From assembly GCA_007694905.1 (NCBI GenBank), contig REEU01000186.1, positions 20,419-84,418 of the forward strand: DNA of 64,000 nt. The letters are read 5' to 3'. The notes under the pieces were generated by a model, which saw only the letters and a list, made by a program, of their open reading frames with translations, made no database searches and had not been told where the DNA came from. The stretch comes from Gammaproteobacteria bacterium (GTDB lineage Bacteria > Pseudomonadota > Gammaproteobacteria > Pseudomonadales > Azotimanducaceae). Made by a program: the position numbers and the translations under genes. Positions 49,504 to 58,577 of this stretch are shown piece after piece. The stretch's first letter is position 1. Each line of letters opens with the position of its first letter.

Positions 49504-49594
49504 CGCGGCTCTTTTCCGGACGGTCACTGACCCTGCCTCGTGACCGTGCGGTGACCTGCCGGACGGCAGTCAGTTGAATTGATGAGTCAAGACC

Positions 49595-49729
49595 ATGAAG
49601 CGCACGTTCCAGCCCAGCAATTTGAAGCGTAAGCGGACCCACGGTTTCCGGGCTCGCATGGCGACCCGTCATGGGCGTGCCATTCTCGCCCGCAGGCGCG
49701 CCAAAGGGCGCAAGCGTCTCTGCGCCTGA
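49595..49729 (+). CDS. rpmH: 50S ribosomal protein L34
   Basis: The 44-aa basic ribosomal protein, starting [18 protein letters not shown] and ending [10 protein letters not shown]. The sequence is the universal L34 pattern and the length is standard. Sits between oriC and rnpA in the order shared by nearly all bacteria. Confidence 0.97.
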   Translation: MKRTFQPSNLKRKRTHGFRARMATRHGRAILARRRAKGRKRLCA

Positions 49730-49775
49730 CCAGCCACGTGCCGGCCAGCCGTCTTGCGTCGGCTCCGGCGAGGGC

Positions 49776-50168
49776 ATGCGGAGAGGTCCACAGGGGTTTG
49801 GCCGCCAGCGCAGGTTACCCGGTAAAGCTGATTTCGATCGGGTATTTTCTACCGCTGCAATCCGTCTGAATCGCCACCCTTTCCTCCTGCTTGCGTCGCC
49901 GGGTACTGGCACCACGAGTCGCATTGGTATGGTCGTCGGAAAACGGCATGCGAAGCGGGCAGTGGACCGTAACCGGATCCGCCGCCAGGTGCGTGAGTCG
50001 TTTCGTCAACGCTCGCTCGGACGTCCTTTCGATGTGGTAATCCTGGCACGACCCGGTGCCGGTGCATGCACGAAACAGATGCTCGCCGAAAGTCTCGAGC
50101 AGCTCTGGGCGCGTCTCGAGCAGCATATACAGGACAATGGCGACGGACGGTCCAGGGGGCGGTCGTGA
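49776..50168 (+). CDS. rnpA: ribonuclease P protein component
   Basis: Protein subunit of RNase P, which matures tRNA 5' ends. The 130-aa product has the RNR signature in [22 protein letters not shown] and the N-terminal [11 protein letters not shown] of the family. The ATG at 49776 is chosen; a GAGGG lies just upstream. Overlaps yidD by 4 nt (GTGA). Confidence 0.94.
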   Translation: MRRGPQGFGRQRRLPGKADFDRVFSTAAIRLNRHPFLLLASPGTGTTSRIGMVVGKRHAKRAVDRNRIRRQVRESFRQRSLGRPFDVVILARPGAGACTKQMLAESLEQLWARLEQHIQDNGDGRSRGRS

Positions 50169-50395
50169 AACGGGTTTTGATCGCGTGCATCCGCGGCTAT
50201 CAATATCTCATCAGCCCGCTGCTGGGTCCCCACTGCAGATTTCATCCCACCTGCTCCGCGTACGCGGTGGAAGCCCTGCAGCAATACGGGGTCGTCAAAG
50301 GCACCTGGCTGGCGTTGCGTCGGGTGGGGCGCTGTCATCCGTTCCATGAAGGTGGATACGACCCGGTACCCTGCCCGAATGAGGCCAAGCACTGA
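50165..50395 (+). CDS. yidD: membrane protein insertion efficiency factor YidD
   Basis: Small membrane-associated helper of YidC, 76 aa. The family core [21 protein letters not shown] and the C-terminal [15 protein letters not shown] are intact. Starts with GTG in a GTGA overlap with rnpA and shares one base with yidC, so the three are coupled. Confidence 0.95.
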   Translation: MKRVLIACIRGYQYLISPLLGPHCRFHPTCSAYAVEALQQYGVVKGTWLALRRVGRCHPFHEGGYDPVPCPNEAKH

Positions 50396-52143
50396 TGCAG
50401 CAGACCGAAATTATCCGCTATGCCTTGCTTGCCGGGCTGCTCATCACCGCCTACCTGCTCATCCTCGCCTGGAATCAGGATTACGGCAGTGCGGCGCGGC
50501 CGGCTGATGCCGGCGCCGCCACTGCGGACCCTCTGCTCGATCTCGACCTGCCTGAAACAGGTGTGCCGCAGCCGGCACCGGGAGCCGCGGAGCCATCGCG
50601 GGAACCGGCGGATGACGAGGTCCCCGATGTGGTTGCCGGCCAGTTGCCCGAGTTGGCCGCTCCCAGTCCCGACGCGGCCCCCCTCTCTCAGGAGGGTCTC
50701 ATCCGGGTTCGCACCGATACTCTAAATGTGTGGCTCGACCGTCGAGGTGATCTGGTCAAGGTGACGCTGCCCGGACATCCGGTCAGCCTTGATACCCCGG
50801 ATGTACCGCTGACCCTGCTGGATCGCACGGCGAGTTTTCTCTATGTAGCCCAGAGCGGCCTGGCTGGGCCCGACGGGGTCGACGCGCGTCCGGAAGGACG
50901 TCCGAACTACCGAACGGATCGTGATCTGTTCGAGATGGGACCGAGAGACACCCAGTTGGTGGTGCCCCTGGTGTTCGAGGATGACAACGGCGTGCGCGTG
51001 GAGAAGCGCTTCATCTTCACCCGCGGCGACTACAGCGTTCGACTCGAGTATCACGTGAGTAATCCCCTTTCACGCCCGCTGCGTGCCGCCATGTATGCGC
51101 AGATCCGCCGCTCGGGCGGACAGCCGCCGGATCTCTCTCCACCTGGAATGGGAATGCGGCCTTATGTGGGTCCTGCATTCACCCTGGAGGACACGCGCTA
51201 TAAGAAAGTCAGTTTCTCGGATCTGGAATCCGGCTGGGAGGCCCGTGTTCGCGGGGGCTGGGTTGCGATGCTGCAGCACTATTTTCTGTCTGCGTGGGTC
51301 CCGGACAGCGAAGCGGAACATCTCTATCGAGGTCGTCAGCGTCCCGACGGCACCTACCTGGTTGAGTTCATCGGTCCCATCGTCGAAGTCCCTGCATCGG
51401 GTTCCCAGGTCATCGCCGCGACGTTTTACGCGGGTCCAAAGATCCAGAGCCGGCTTGCTGAAATCTCCGACAACCTGAACCTGACTGTAGATTACGGCTT
51501 TCTGTGGTGGATCTCGGTACCGCTGTTCAGGGTCCTGGACTTTCTCCACGGCATCGCCGGGAACTGGGGGGTGGCGATCATCCTGCTGACGTTGCTGGTG
51601 AAGCTGGTTCTGTATCCGCTCTCAGCCGCCGCCTATCGGTCGATGGCCAACATGCGCCGCATGGCGCCTGAGATGAAGCGGCTGCAGGAACGTTACAGCG
51701 ACGACCGTCAGAAACTGTCCCAGGAGATGATGAGTCTCTATAAGAAGGAGAAGATCAACCCCCTGGGCGGCTGCCTGCCCCTCTTGCTGCAAATGCCTGT
51801 TTTTCTTGCTCTTTACTGGGTGTTGTACGAATCGGTTGAGCTGCGCCATGCGCCGTTCATGCTGTGGATCGATGATCTCTCCGCCATCGATCCCTACTTC
51901 GTCCTGCCGTTGCTGATGGGCGCGACCATGTTCATCCAGATGCAGCTCAATCCGCCGCCTCCGGATCCTATGCAGGCCAAGATCATGAAACTGATGCCGG
52001 TGATGTTTACCGTGCTGTTCCTGTTCTTCCCGGCGGGTCTCGTGCTCTACTGGCTAACCAACAACGTCCTCTCCATCGCTCAGCAGTGGTACGTCATGCG
52101 GCAGATTGAGCAGAAGGCGGGAGCGGTCAAGGGCGCCAAGTAG
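50395..52143 (+). CDS. yidC: membrane protein insertase YidC
   Basis: Inserts and folds inner-membrane proteins. The 582-aa product is the long gram-negative type: an N-terminal anchor (YALLAGLLITAYLLILAW), a large periplasmic domain (about 60-370), then the five-helix core with PLSAAAYRSMANMRRMAPEM, the cytoplasmic coiled loop and the LLQMPVFLALYWVLYESVEL and LTNNVLSIAQQWYV helices. Starts directly at the yidD stop. Confidence 0.97.
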   Translation: MQQTEIIRYALLAGLLITAYLLILAWNQDYGSAARPADAGAATADPLLDLDLPETGVPQPAPGAAEPSREPADDEVPDVVAGQLPELAAPSPDAAPLSQEGLIRVRTDTLNVWLDRRGDLVKVTLPGHPVSLDTPDVPLTLLDRTASFLYVAQSGLAGPDGVDARPEGRPNYRTDRDLFEMGPRDTQLVVPLVFEDDNGVRVEKRFIFTRGDYSVRLEYHVSNPLSRPLRAAMYAQIRRSGGQPPDLSPPGMGMRPYVGPAFTLEDTRYKKVSFSDLESGWEARVRGGWVAMLQHYFLSAWVPDSEAEHLYRGRQRPDGTYLVEFIGPIVEVPASGSQVIAATFYAGPKIQSRLAEISDNLNLTVDYGFLWWISVPLFRVLDFLHGIAGNWGVAIILLTLLVKLVLYPLSAAAYRSMANMRRMAPEMKRLQERYSDDRQKLSQEMMSLYKKEKINPLGGCLPLLLQMPVFLALYWVLYESVELRHAPFMLWIDDLSAIDPYFVLPLLMGATMFIQMQLNPPPPDPMQAKIMKLMPVMFTVLFLFFPAGLVLYWLTNNVLSIAQQWYVMRQIEQKAGAVKGAK

Positions 52144-52181
52144 CGTCGCGTGTTCCGGCACTGCGGGATGATTCAGCGCTG

Positions 52182-53552
52182 ATGACCCTGGCAGGCGAAA
52201 GCGACACCATCGTTGCGGTGGCCACTGCGGATGGGCGTGGTGGCATCGGCATCGTCCGCCTGTCCGGACCTGCAGCCTTTGCCATAGGTGAAACTCTCGC
52301 CGGCCGAACCCTGCAGCCACGCAACGCTCATCACTGTCTGATCCGGGATGGATCGGGTGAACTGCTCGACGATGGCATCGCCATCGGATTCCGAGGTCCT
52401 CGATCCTTTACCGGCGAGGACGTGGTGGAACTGCAGGGGCACGGCAGTCCTGTGGGGCTGCAGCGCATCCTGCGCGCAGCCCTGGGGCTTGGCGCGCGCC
52501 TGGCGCGGCCCGGTGAGTTCTCGGAACGGGCCTTCCTCAACGACCGGCTCGATCTCGCCCAGGCGGAGGCCATAGCCGACCTCATCGATGCAGGAACCGA
52601 AGCGGCCGCACGGGGGGCGCTGCGGAGCCTGCAGGGTGACTTCTCGCGCCGGGTGCACGAGTTGATGGAAGCGGTGACAGCGCTGCGGATTTACGTTGAA
52701 GCCGCCATGGACTTCCCGGATGAAGACGTGGACTTTCTGGCGGACGGGGACGTCCAGTGTCGGCTTGTCGGGCTCGGGACCATGCTGGATGCGATTCGCG
52801 CCCAGGCAGGTCAGGGTGTCCTGCTCAGCGCCGGCATCACCCTGGTTCTTGCTGGGGCCCCCAACGCGGGCAAGTCGAGCTTGATGAACACTCTCGCGCG
52901 TCGGGAAACGGCTATCGTGACCGCCATTCCAGGGACGACGCGGGACATCCTCACTGAACGCATCGATCTCGACGGGCTACCGGTGCACTTGCTCGATACC
53001 GCCGGCCTGCGCAGTACCACGGATCCGGTGGAGCAGGAAGGCGTCCGCCGTGCCCGAATGGAGATTGAACGGGCCGACTGCCTGCTGCTGCTGGTTGATG
53101 CCACTGAAGGAGCGAACCTGCCCAAGGATCGGCGTGACGTGACACAGCTCGTCGGTGCAGGCGCTCCAGCGAAGGTGATCCTCGTGCGGACCAAATGTGA
53201 TCTCCTGCCGGCTGATCACGTTCCATCGTCTCCCGTTGAGCTGCCTGTAGTAGCGACCAGCGTAGTGACCGGGGAAGGGCTCGAGGCACTTAAGCAATGC
53301 ATCCGGGATCAGGTCGGTTTCAGCGCTGACCCGCAAACCACGTTCACAGCACGCGCTCGGCACCTGCACGCAATGGATCTGGCGGCTGACGGAATCAAAG
53401 CTGCCCTTGAGACGCTCGTCAGCAGCGGTGCAGGTGATCTTGTTGCGGAGGATCTTCGGGTCGCGCATTCGCACCTTGGTGAGATAGTTGGAAACATGAC
53501 GCCAGACGAACTTCTCGGACGCATTTTCTCGAGTTTCTGCATCGGCAAGTGA
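52182..53552 (+). CDS. mnmE: tRNA modification GTPase MnmE
   Basis: With MnmG makes the cmnm5U modification at the tRNA wobble position. The 456-aa product shows the N-terminal formyl-THF binding domain (IVAVATADGRGGIGIVRLSG), the G domain (GAPNAGKSSLMNTL, PGTTRD, DTAG, RTKCDL) and the C-terminal CIGK with the required cysteine. Normally next to mnmG, but here separated by about 5 kb of other genes. Confidence 0.97.
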   Translation: MTLAGESDTIVAVATADGRGGIGIVRLSGPAAFAIGETLAGRTLQPRNAHHCLIRDGSGELLDDGIAIGFRGPRSFTGEDVVELQGHGSPVGLQRILRAALGLGARLARPGEFSERAFLNDRLDLAQAEAIADLIDAGTEAAARGALRSLQGDFSRRVHELMEAVTALRIYVEAAMDFPDEDVDFLADGDVQCRLVGLGTMLDAIRAQAGQGVLLSAGITLVLAGAPNAGKSSLMNTLARRETAIVTAIPGTTRDILTERIDLDGLPVHLLDTAGLRSTTDPVEQEGVRRARMEIERADCLLLLVDATEGANLPKDRRDVTQLVGAGAPAKVILVRTKCDLLPADHVPSSPVELPVVATSVVTGEGLEALKQCIRDQVGFSADPQTTFTARARHLHAMDLAADGIKAALETLVSSGAGDLVAEDLRVAHSHLGEIVGNMTPDELLGRIFSSFCIGK

Positions 53553-53819
53553 GGTGATGCTGCCATCGAAGCGTTCCTTTTTTCCCAAGCTCTGGTGGTC
53601 TTTGCCGAATTCGGCGTCAAGAGTCTCTTCCTCACCATCACCCGGATACGTTGGCTGACCGCAGTGCTGTTCGCGCCGCCTGGTCTATGGATCCTGCGGG
53701 AGGTGGGCAGGCTGGTTGCGTGAGCACCGGGTGGTGTTCAGGAAATCGCTGCAAACTACACCAGGGTCGGATACCTTTCGCATCCTGCGACAGCAACCGC
53801 GGTAACGGAGATCCGGTTG

Positions 53820-54698
53820 ATGGCACACCTCGATTCGATCCTCGCCATTACCGACTTTTCGCTCGGCGCGAGGTACGCGGTGGCACGCAGTGCCCATCTT
53901 GCGAAAGAACTCGGGGTCGAGAGGATTGCGGCACTGCATGTCGTGGAGCGCGGTGTGCTCGATGGCTTGAGGCGTCTATTCGGGGGTGCGAACGATCTAC
54001 CTGAGCCGTTCGAAGCAGGTGCCCGGCAGACCCTGGAGCGATTGCTTAAGGACGTGGCCGAGGCTACCGGTTGCGTCCTGGAGCCGCTGGTCAAGAGCGG
54101 CAGAACCTTGGAAGCCGTCCTGGACGCGGCGGAGGCTTTCGGCCTGCTGGTGGTGGGTGCCAGGGGGCAGCATAAGAAGCACCGGCTTGCGCTTGGCACG
54201 ACCAGCCGCGCCCTGCTCAGAGCCCATACAGAACCGGTGCTGCTGGTACGGACGCCGGTAGACGAGGGTTACCGAAGAGTCATGGTGGCCATGGACTTCT
54301 CGGATTACTCGAAGCGTGCGTTGGACTGGGCCCGGACCCTGGCCCCGGAAGCCGCGTTGCATCTCATTCACGTCTTCGACAATCCTTCACCCCGCAGCGC
54401 ATCGTACATGCGCGTCAGTCATGAGGGACTGGCTAAGTTTCGCCGCCGACTGCTGTCGAAGACGGAACAGAAGATGGCGGCTCTGGTGGAGGATATCGGT
54501 CCGCTCCCGACCGCCTCTAGTCATCGAGTCGTCGTTGGCGATCCGGCCTCCTCACTGCTGGAGCAGGCAGCGGAGGTGGAAGCGGACCTGCTCGTGATCG
54601 GCAAGCATGCGCGTCCCCCTACCGAACAGTTTCTGCTCGGCAGCGTGACGTTGCGCGTACTCGACGATTCAGTCTGCGACGTGCTGGTCGTGCAGTGA
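53820..54698 (+). CDS. tandem universal stress protein (UspA family)
   Basis: Two Usp domains in one 292-aa protein (about 1-145 and 150-292). Each has the ATP-binding G-x2-G-x9-G(S/T) pattern: GARGQHKKHRLALGTTS in the first and GKHARPPTEQFLLGSVT in the second. The start at 53820 follows GGAG by 9 nt; a TTG one codon upstream is less likely. Placed 40 nt before the SLC13-type permease, so it may act with it. Role unknown. Confidence 0.9.
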   Translation: MAHLDSILAITDFSLGARYAVARSAHLAKELGVERIAALHVVERGVLDGLRRLFGGANDLPEPFEAGARQTLERLLKDVAEATGCVLEPLVKSGRTLEAVLDAAEAFGLLVVGARGQHKKHRLALGTTSRALLRAHTEPVLLVRTPVDEGYRRVMVAMDFSDYSKRALDWARTLAPEAALHLIHVFDNPSPRSASYMRVSHEGLAKFRRRLLSKTEQKMAALVEDIGPLPTASSHRVVVGDPASSLLEQAAEVEADLLVIGKHARPPTEQFLLGSVTLRVLDDSVCDVLVVQ

Positions 54699-54738
54699 TC
54701 GCAAGCTGCGACGAAATGCAGTTCGAAGAGGCACGACC

Positions 54739-56631
54739 GTGACTTTTGATCAGTATTTGATCCTGGGCATCCTGCTGACCACCGTGGTCCTGTTTCTGTG
54801 GGGACGCTGGCGACACGATTTCGTGGCCATCGCCTCGCTGCTGGCCTGTGTGGCGGTGGGTCTGGTGCCGGGTGAATTCGCGTTCGTTGGTTTCGGCCAT
54901 CCCGCCGTCATCACGGTGGCGGCGGTGCTTGTGCTCAGCCGTGGCCTGCAGAACGCAGGCGTCGTCGATCTGATGGCGGCAAGACTGCTTCCGAAAAATT
55001 CAGGACGTGTGATCACCATCACGGCCCTGATGGGGCTCGGCGCCTTTCTTTCAGCATTCATGAACAACGTCGGCGCCATGGCGTTGCTGATGCCTGTAGC
55101 GATCCATGTGGCTGGCCGGCAGAACCTCACGCCCGGGCAGGTGCTCATGCCGCTCGCATTTGGAACCATTCTCGGAGGCATGACGACCCTGATCGGAACC
55201 CCACCGAACCTGATCGTTTCTGGGTTCCGCGCGGAACTAGGGGGCGGAGGGTTCGGGATGTTCGACTACACACCCGTTGGGGCGGGTGTGGCGTTCATCG
55301 GAATCGCTTTCGTGGCGCTGCTGGGCTGGCGGCTGGTGCCAAAGCGGGAGGCATCGAGCGCAGACAGCTTCGAGACCGGCAAGTACCTCACCGAGGCCCG
55401 AGTCACCGAGGTCAGCAAAGTCACCGGCAAGACGGTGCGCGAGGCCGAGGCGCTGCTTGATGATGCGGACGCGCAGATCATCGGTCTGGTGCGAAACGAC
55501 TACCGCGTGGCTGCACCGCGGCCCGGGCGTGTGTTGCGCCGAGGTGACATTCTGGTGATCGAAGCGGAGCCGGAGGCGCTTGCGGCCGTGCTGGCCAACC
55601 TCGGATTGCGGCTCGAGGAGGACGTTCCCACGGACGACGGGAACGACGAGGAAGACGACGCAACCGTTGTCGAAAACAGCGAAGGGAAGCAGGAGGTGGA
55701 CAGCGAGCCCGAGGACGAGGCCGCCCATGAGGAGGAAGAGGAAGCGCCGGCCAAGGACAGCAAGCGGGATTCCGAAGATGTGGTCATGCGGGAGCTGGTG
55801 GCGCGTCCCGAGTCGAGCCTGATCCGGCGCTCTGCCAGCGACCTCGAACTCAGGAGCCGTTACAGCCTCAATCTTCTTGCGCTGACCCGCCAGGGGCGTC
55901 AGAGCATCAGACGCCTGCGCTCGACCACTATCGAGGCAGGGGATGTGCTGCTGGTTCAGGGCTCTGCAGAAGCCATTGCGTCCTTCGCCCGCGATTACGC
56001 CTGCGTGCCGCTGGCCGAGCGCTCGCTGGGCATCGCCGACAAACGCGTGACGACGGTGGCCGCTGTGGTCATGGCTCTCGCGGTGGGCGGAGCCGCGCTG
56101 GGTCTGGTCCCGGCGGCCATGTCCTTCGTTGCCGGGGTCCTGGCCTACATGCTGTTTCGCGTGGTGCCTCCGAGAAGCCTCTACGACGCCATCGACTGGC
56201 CGGTCATCATCCTCCTCGGGGCGTTGATTCCGGTGGCGGGCGCCATGGCCAGTACCGGTGCTGCCGACCTGCTGGCCAACGCCATGGTGGACACCATCGC
56301 AGGCGGGAATGCGGTGCTCGCGTTGTTGCTGATCCTGGTTGTGACGATGACTCTGTCGGACTTTATGAACAACGCTGCGACGGCAGCGGTGATGTGTCCC
56401 ATCGCCATCAGCACCGCCACCACGCTTGCGGTCAACCCGGACTCGTTCCTGATGGCCGTCGCCATCGGCGCGTCCTGCGCCTTCCTCACCCCTATCGGAC
56501 ACCAGAACAATACCTTGATCCTGGGTCCCGGCGGGTTCGGATTCGGCGACTACTGGCGGCTCGGCTTGCCCATGGAACTGCTGGTGATTGCTGTCAGCAT
56601 GCCGCTGCTGCTCATCGTCTGGCCGCTGTGA
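54739..56631 (+). CDS. SLC13-type anion permease with two RCK_C domains
   Basis: Membrane transporter of 630 aa, with two hydrophobic halves separated by a soluble part. The two family repeats are MNNVGAMALLMPVAIHV and MNNAATAAVMCPIAIS; another conserved pair is GTPPNLIVS and IGHQNNTLILGPGG. Between the halves are two TrkA-C (RCK_C) modules (about 210-290 and 350-425), separated by a strongly acidic linker rich in E and D (about 293-350). Starts with GTG, 7 nt after GAAGAGG. The transported anion cannot be told from the sequence. Confidence 0.88.
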   Translation: MTFDQYLILGILLTTVVLFLWGRWRHDFVAIASLLACVAVGLVPGEFAFVGFGHPAVITVAAVLVLSRGLQNAGVVDLMAARLLPKNSGRVITITALMGLGAFLSAFMNNVGAMALLMPVAIHVAGRQNLTPGQVLMPLAFGTILGGMTTLIGTPPNLIVSGFRAELGGGGFGMFDYTPVGAGVAFIGIAFVALLGWRLVPKREASSADSFETGKYLTEARVTEVSKVTGKTVREAEALLDDADAQIIGLVRNDYRVAAPRPGRVLRRGDILVIEAEPEALAAVLANLGLRLEEDVPTDDGNDEEDDATVVENSEGKQEVDSEPEDEAAHEEEEEAPAKDSKRDSEDVVMRELVARPESSLIRRSASDLELRSRYSLNLLALTRQGRQSIRRLRSTTIEAGDVLLVQGSAEAIASFARDYACVPLAERSLGIADKRVTTVAAVVMALAVGGAALGLVPAAMSFVAGVLAYMLFRVVPPRSLYDAIDWPVIILLGALIPVAGAMASTGAADLLANAMVDTIAGGNAVLALLLILVVTMTLSDFMNNAATAAVMCPIAISTATTLAVNPDSFLMAVAIGASCAFLTPIGHQNNTLILGPGGFGFGDYWRLGLPMELLVIAVSMPLLLIVWPL

Positions 56632-56704
56632 CCGTATCGCTTCGATTTGCGTCCTGCCTGGCGCCGGGCATCATGGCGATTCTGTTTCTGGAGGGAGAGT
56701 GACC

Positions 56705-57508
56705 ATGAACATCGTTCCCGCTCTGTGCCGTCTGCTGCTGTTGCCGATCCTGCTGTTGTCCGCATCAGCGCTTGCTGACGAGGATCCCTGGCGCGGCAAA
56801 GTGGTCGTGATCACCGGCTCGTCCAGCGGACTCGGATACGAGTTGGCCAAGCTCGCCGCCGACAAGGACATGAAGCTGGTACTGGCGGACATCAACCCTG
56901 GCCCCTCGGAGGCATTCGCCACGCGAGTCGTCGCCGAGGGCGGAGAAGCCATTGCGGTGGAAGCGGACCTGGCGGACCGTGAGCAGCGAACCCGCGTCAT
57001 CGAGGCTGCGCTCGATGAGTACGGCACGGTGGACTACCTGTTCAATAACGCCGGCTACTCCTACCTCGCCACCCTCGAACAGATGGATGTGGACATGGCC
57101 CAGCACCTGTTCGAGGTGAATTACTGGGCCTACGTGGATCTTGCCCAGCAGGTGATCCCGATCATGAAAGAGCAGGGCAGCGGCAGCATTCTGAACGTGG
57201 TCTCCATCCTCGCCCATCGATCCGCGCCGCCCGGAACGGGACACTACGCAGCCAGCAAGGCGGCGTTGGTGGGCATCTTCCAGGCGGCCGCGCAGGAACT
57301 CGAGCCTTACGGCATCAAGGTGTTCCTGGCTTCCCCAGGCGGCATGCGCACCAACATCGGCCACAATGCGGTGGGCCCGCTGGCAGACGGCCGTCGCGAC
57401 CGGGCGGACGACTGGGAACCGCCTGAGATCGCTGCCGCAGACATTTTTGCAGCCATGCTCGAGGACGAGGTGTTGTTCTTCCCGGGCTACGTTGAGGGGC
57501 CGCAATAA
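56705..57508 (+). CDS. short-chain dehydrogenase/reductase with N-terminal signal sequence
   Basis: Rossmann-fold SDR of 267 aa: cofactor loop TGSSSGLG (37-44), NNAG (about 113-116) and catalytic YAASK (Tyr and Lys near 180 and 184). Unusually, the first 25 residues (NIVPALCRLLLLPILLLSASALADED) look like a cleavable signal peptide, although NAD(P) is a cytoplasmic cofactor; it may act as a membrane anchor. Overlaps the amidohydrolase gene by one base. Substrate not known. Confidence 0.85.
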   Translation: MNIVPALCRLLLLPILLLSASALADEDPWRGKVVVITGSSSGLGYELAKLAADKDMKLVLADINPGPSEAFATRVVAEGGEAIAVEADLADREQRTRVIEAALDEYGTVDYLFNNAGYSYLATLEQMDVDMAQHLFEVNYWAYVDLAQQVIPIMKEQGSGSILNVVSILAHRSAPPGTGHYAASKAALVGIFQAAAQELEPYGIKVFLASPGGMRTNIGHNAVGPLADGRRDRADDWEPPEIAAADIFAAMLEDEVLFFPGYVEGPQ

Positions 57509-58527
57509 TGGCAGCGGTCACGGATCCGGCGCACCTGGCCTGGCTGGCTCAGCAGGACGAGCCCATCCTCGAGCCGGACCTCCCCATCTGCGATCCCCAC
57601 CATCATCTCTGGGATCGCGACGGCTCACGTTATCTGCTGCATGAACTTCTTGAGGACCTGAACACAGGCCACAACGTGGTTTCGACCGTGTTCGTCGAGT
57701 GTGCCGCCATGTATCGGGCGGATGGTCCCCTGGCGCTGCGGCCGGTGGGCGAGACGGAATTCGTCAACGGCGTCGCGGCCATGAGCGCCAGCGGCGGCTA
57801 CGGTCCGGTGCGTGCCTGTGCGGGTATCGTCGGGTTCGCGGACCTGCTGCTCGGCGAGCACGTCGTCGAGGTGCTCGAGGCCCACATGGCAGCCAGCGAA
57901 CGCTTCCGTGGTATCCGTCACGCGGCGGGGTTCGACCCGAGTCCGGAGGTGCGCAACTCGCACACGAATCCGCCCGAGGGACTCTACGGACGGGAGGACT
58001 TTCGCCGCGGATTCGCCCGGCTCGCTCCCCTCGGGCTCAGCTTCGAGGCCTGGCAGTATCATCACCAGCTGCCCCAGGTGACGGACCTCGCGCGGGCTTT
58101 CCCCGCTACCACCATCATTCTCAATCACTTCAGCGGCCCGCTTGGTATCGGCCCCTACGAGGGCCAGAGGGAAGCCATCTTCGATCGCTGGCGGAAGGAT
58201 CTCGCGGACCTCGCCCGCTGCCCCAACGTGGTGGCGAAAATCGGTGGCTTGGTGATGCCCATCAACGGCTTCGGATTCCACCAGCAGCCTTCACCGCCGG
58301 ACTCGCAGACGCTGGCGGAGGCTACGGGAGACTGGTATCGGCATGCCATCGACTGTTTTGGCCCGGAGCGCTGCATGTTCGAGAGCAATTTCCCGGTGGA
58401 CAAGGCCAGCGTCTCCTATCCTGTGCTTTGGAACAGCTTTAAGCGCCTCGCGAAGGGTTTCTCCGCGGCGGAAAAGGCGGCCCTGTTCCGGGGCACGGCA
58501 GAGCGCGTCTATCGCATCGTGCCTTAA
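57508..58527 (+). CDS. amidohydrolase family 2 protein
   Basis: TIM-barrel metal-dependent hydrolase or lactonase of 339 aa. The N-terminal metal motif is HHH in CDPHHHLWD (31-33); a later metal/base region is [10 protein letters not shown], and the C-terminus has [19 protein letters not shown], all of the amidohydrolase_2 (gluconolactonase/decarboxylase-like) group. Coupled to the SDR gene (TAATG). Substrate not known. Confidence 0.88.
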   Translation: MAAVTDPAHLAWLAQQDEPILEPDLPICDPHHHLWDRDGSRYLLHELLEDLNTGHNVVSTVFVECAAMYRADGPLALRPVGETEFVNGVAAMSASGGYGPVRACAGIVGFADLLLGEHVVEVLEAHMAASERFRGIRHAAGFDPSPEVRNSHTNPPEGLYGREDFRRGFARLAPLGLSFEAWQYHHQLPQVTDLARAFPATTIILNHFSGPLGIGPYEGQREAIFDRWRKDLADLARCPNVVAKIGGLVMPINGFGFHQQPSPPDSQTLAEATGDWYRHAIDCFGPERCMFESNFPVDKASVSYPVLWNSFKRLAKGFSAAEKAALFRGTAERVYRIVP

Positions 58528-58577
58528 AGCGCCTGTATGATGCGCGGTTCGCTCCGCGACCGTTGAATCCAAGGCCC

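Larger units (their letters stand above)
48999..49594. other. candidate chromosomal replication origin (oriC)
   Basis: About 600 bp without a protein gene between divergent dnaA and rpmH, the classical gammaproteobacterial origin site. It contains one perfect DnaA box (49228), weaker matches such as CTGTCCACA (49374), and a strikingly AT-rich stretch at 49115-49164 beside dnaA that could be the unwinding element or the dnaA promoter (a TATATT-like -10 on the minus strand). Genes on both sides point away from it, as expected for leading-strand transcription. Confidence 0.75.

Noticed and set aside
53553..53723. Open frame continuing after the mnmE stop, with a hydrophobic 56-codon stretch
   Set aside because: It has no ATG, no ribosome site and no family resemblance; only a late GTG could start it. 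Readthrough of the TGA is not supported.
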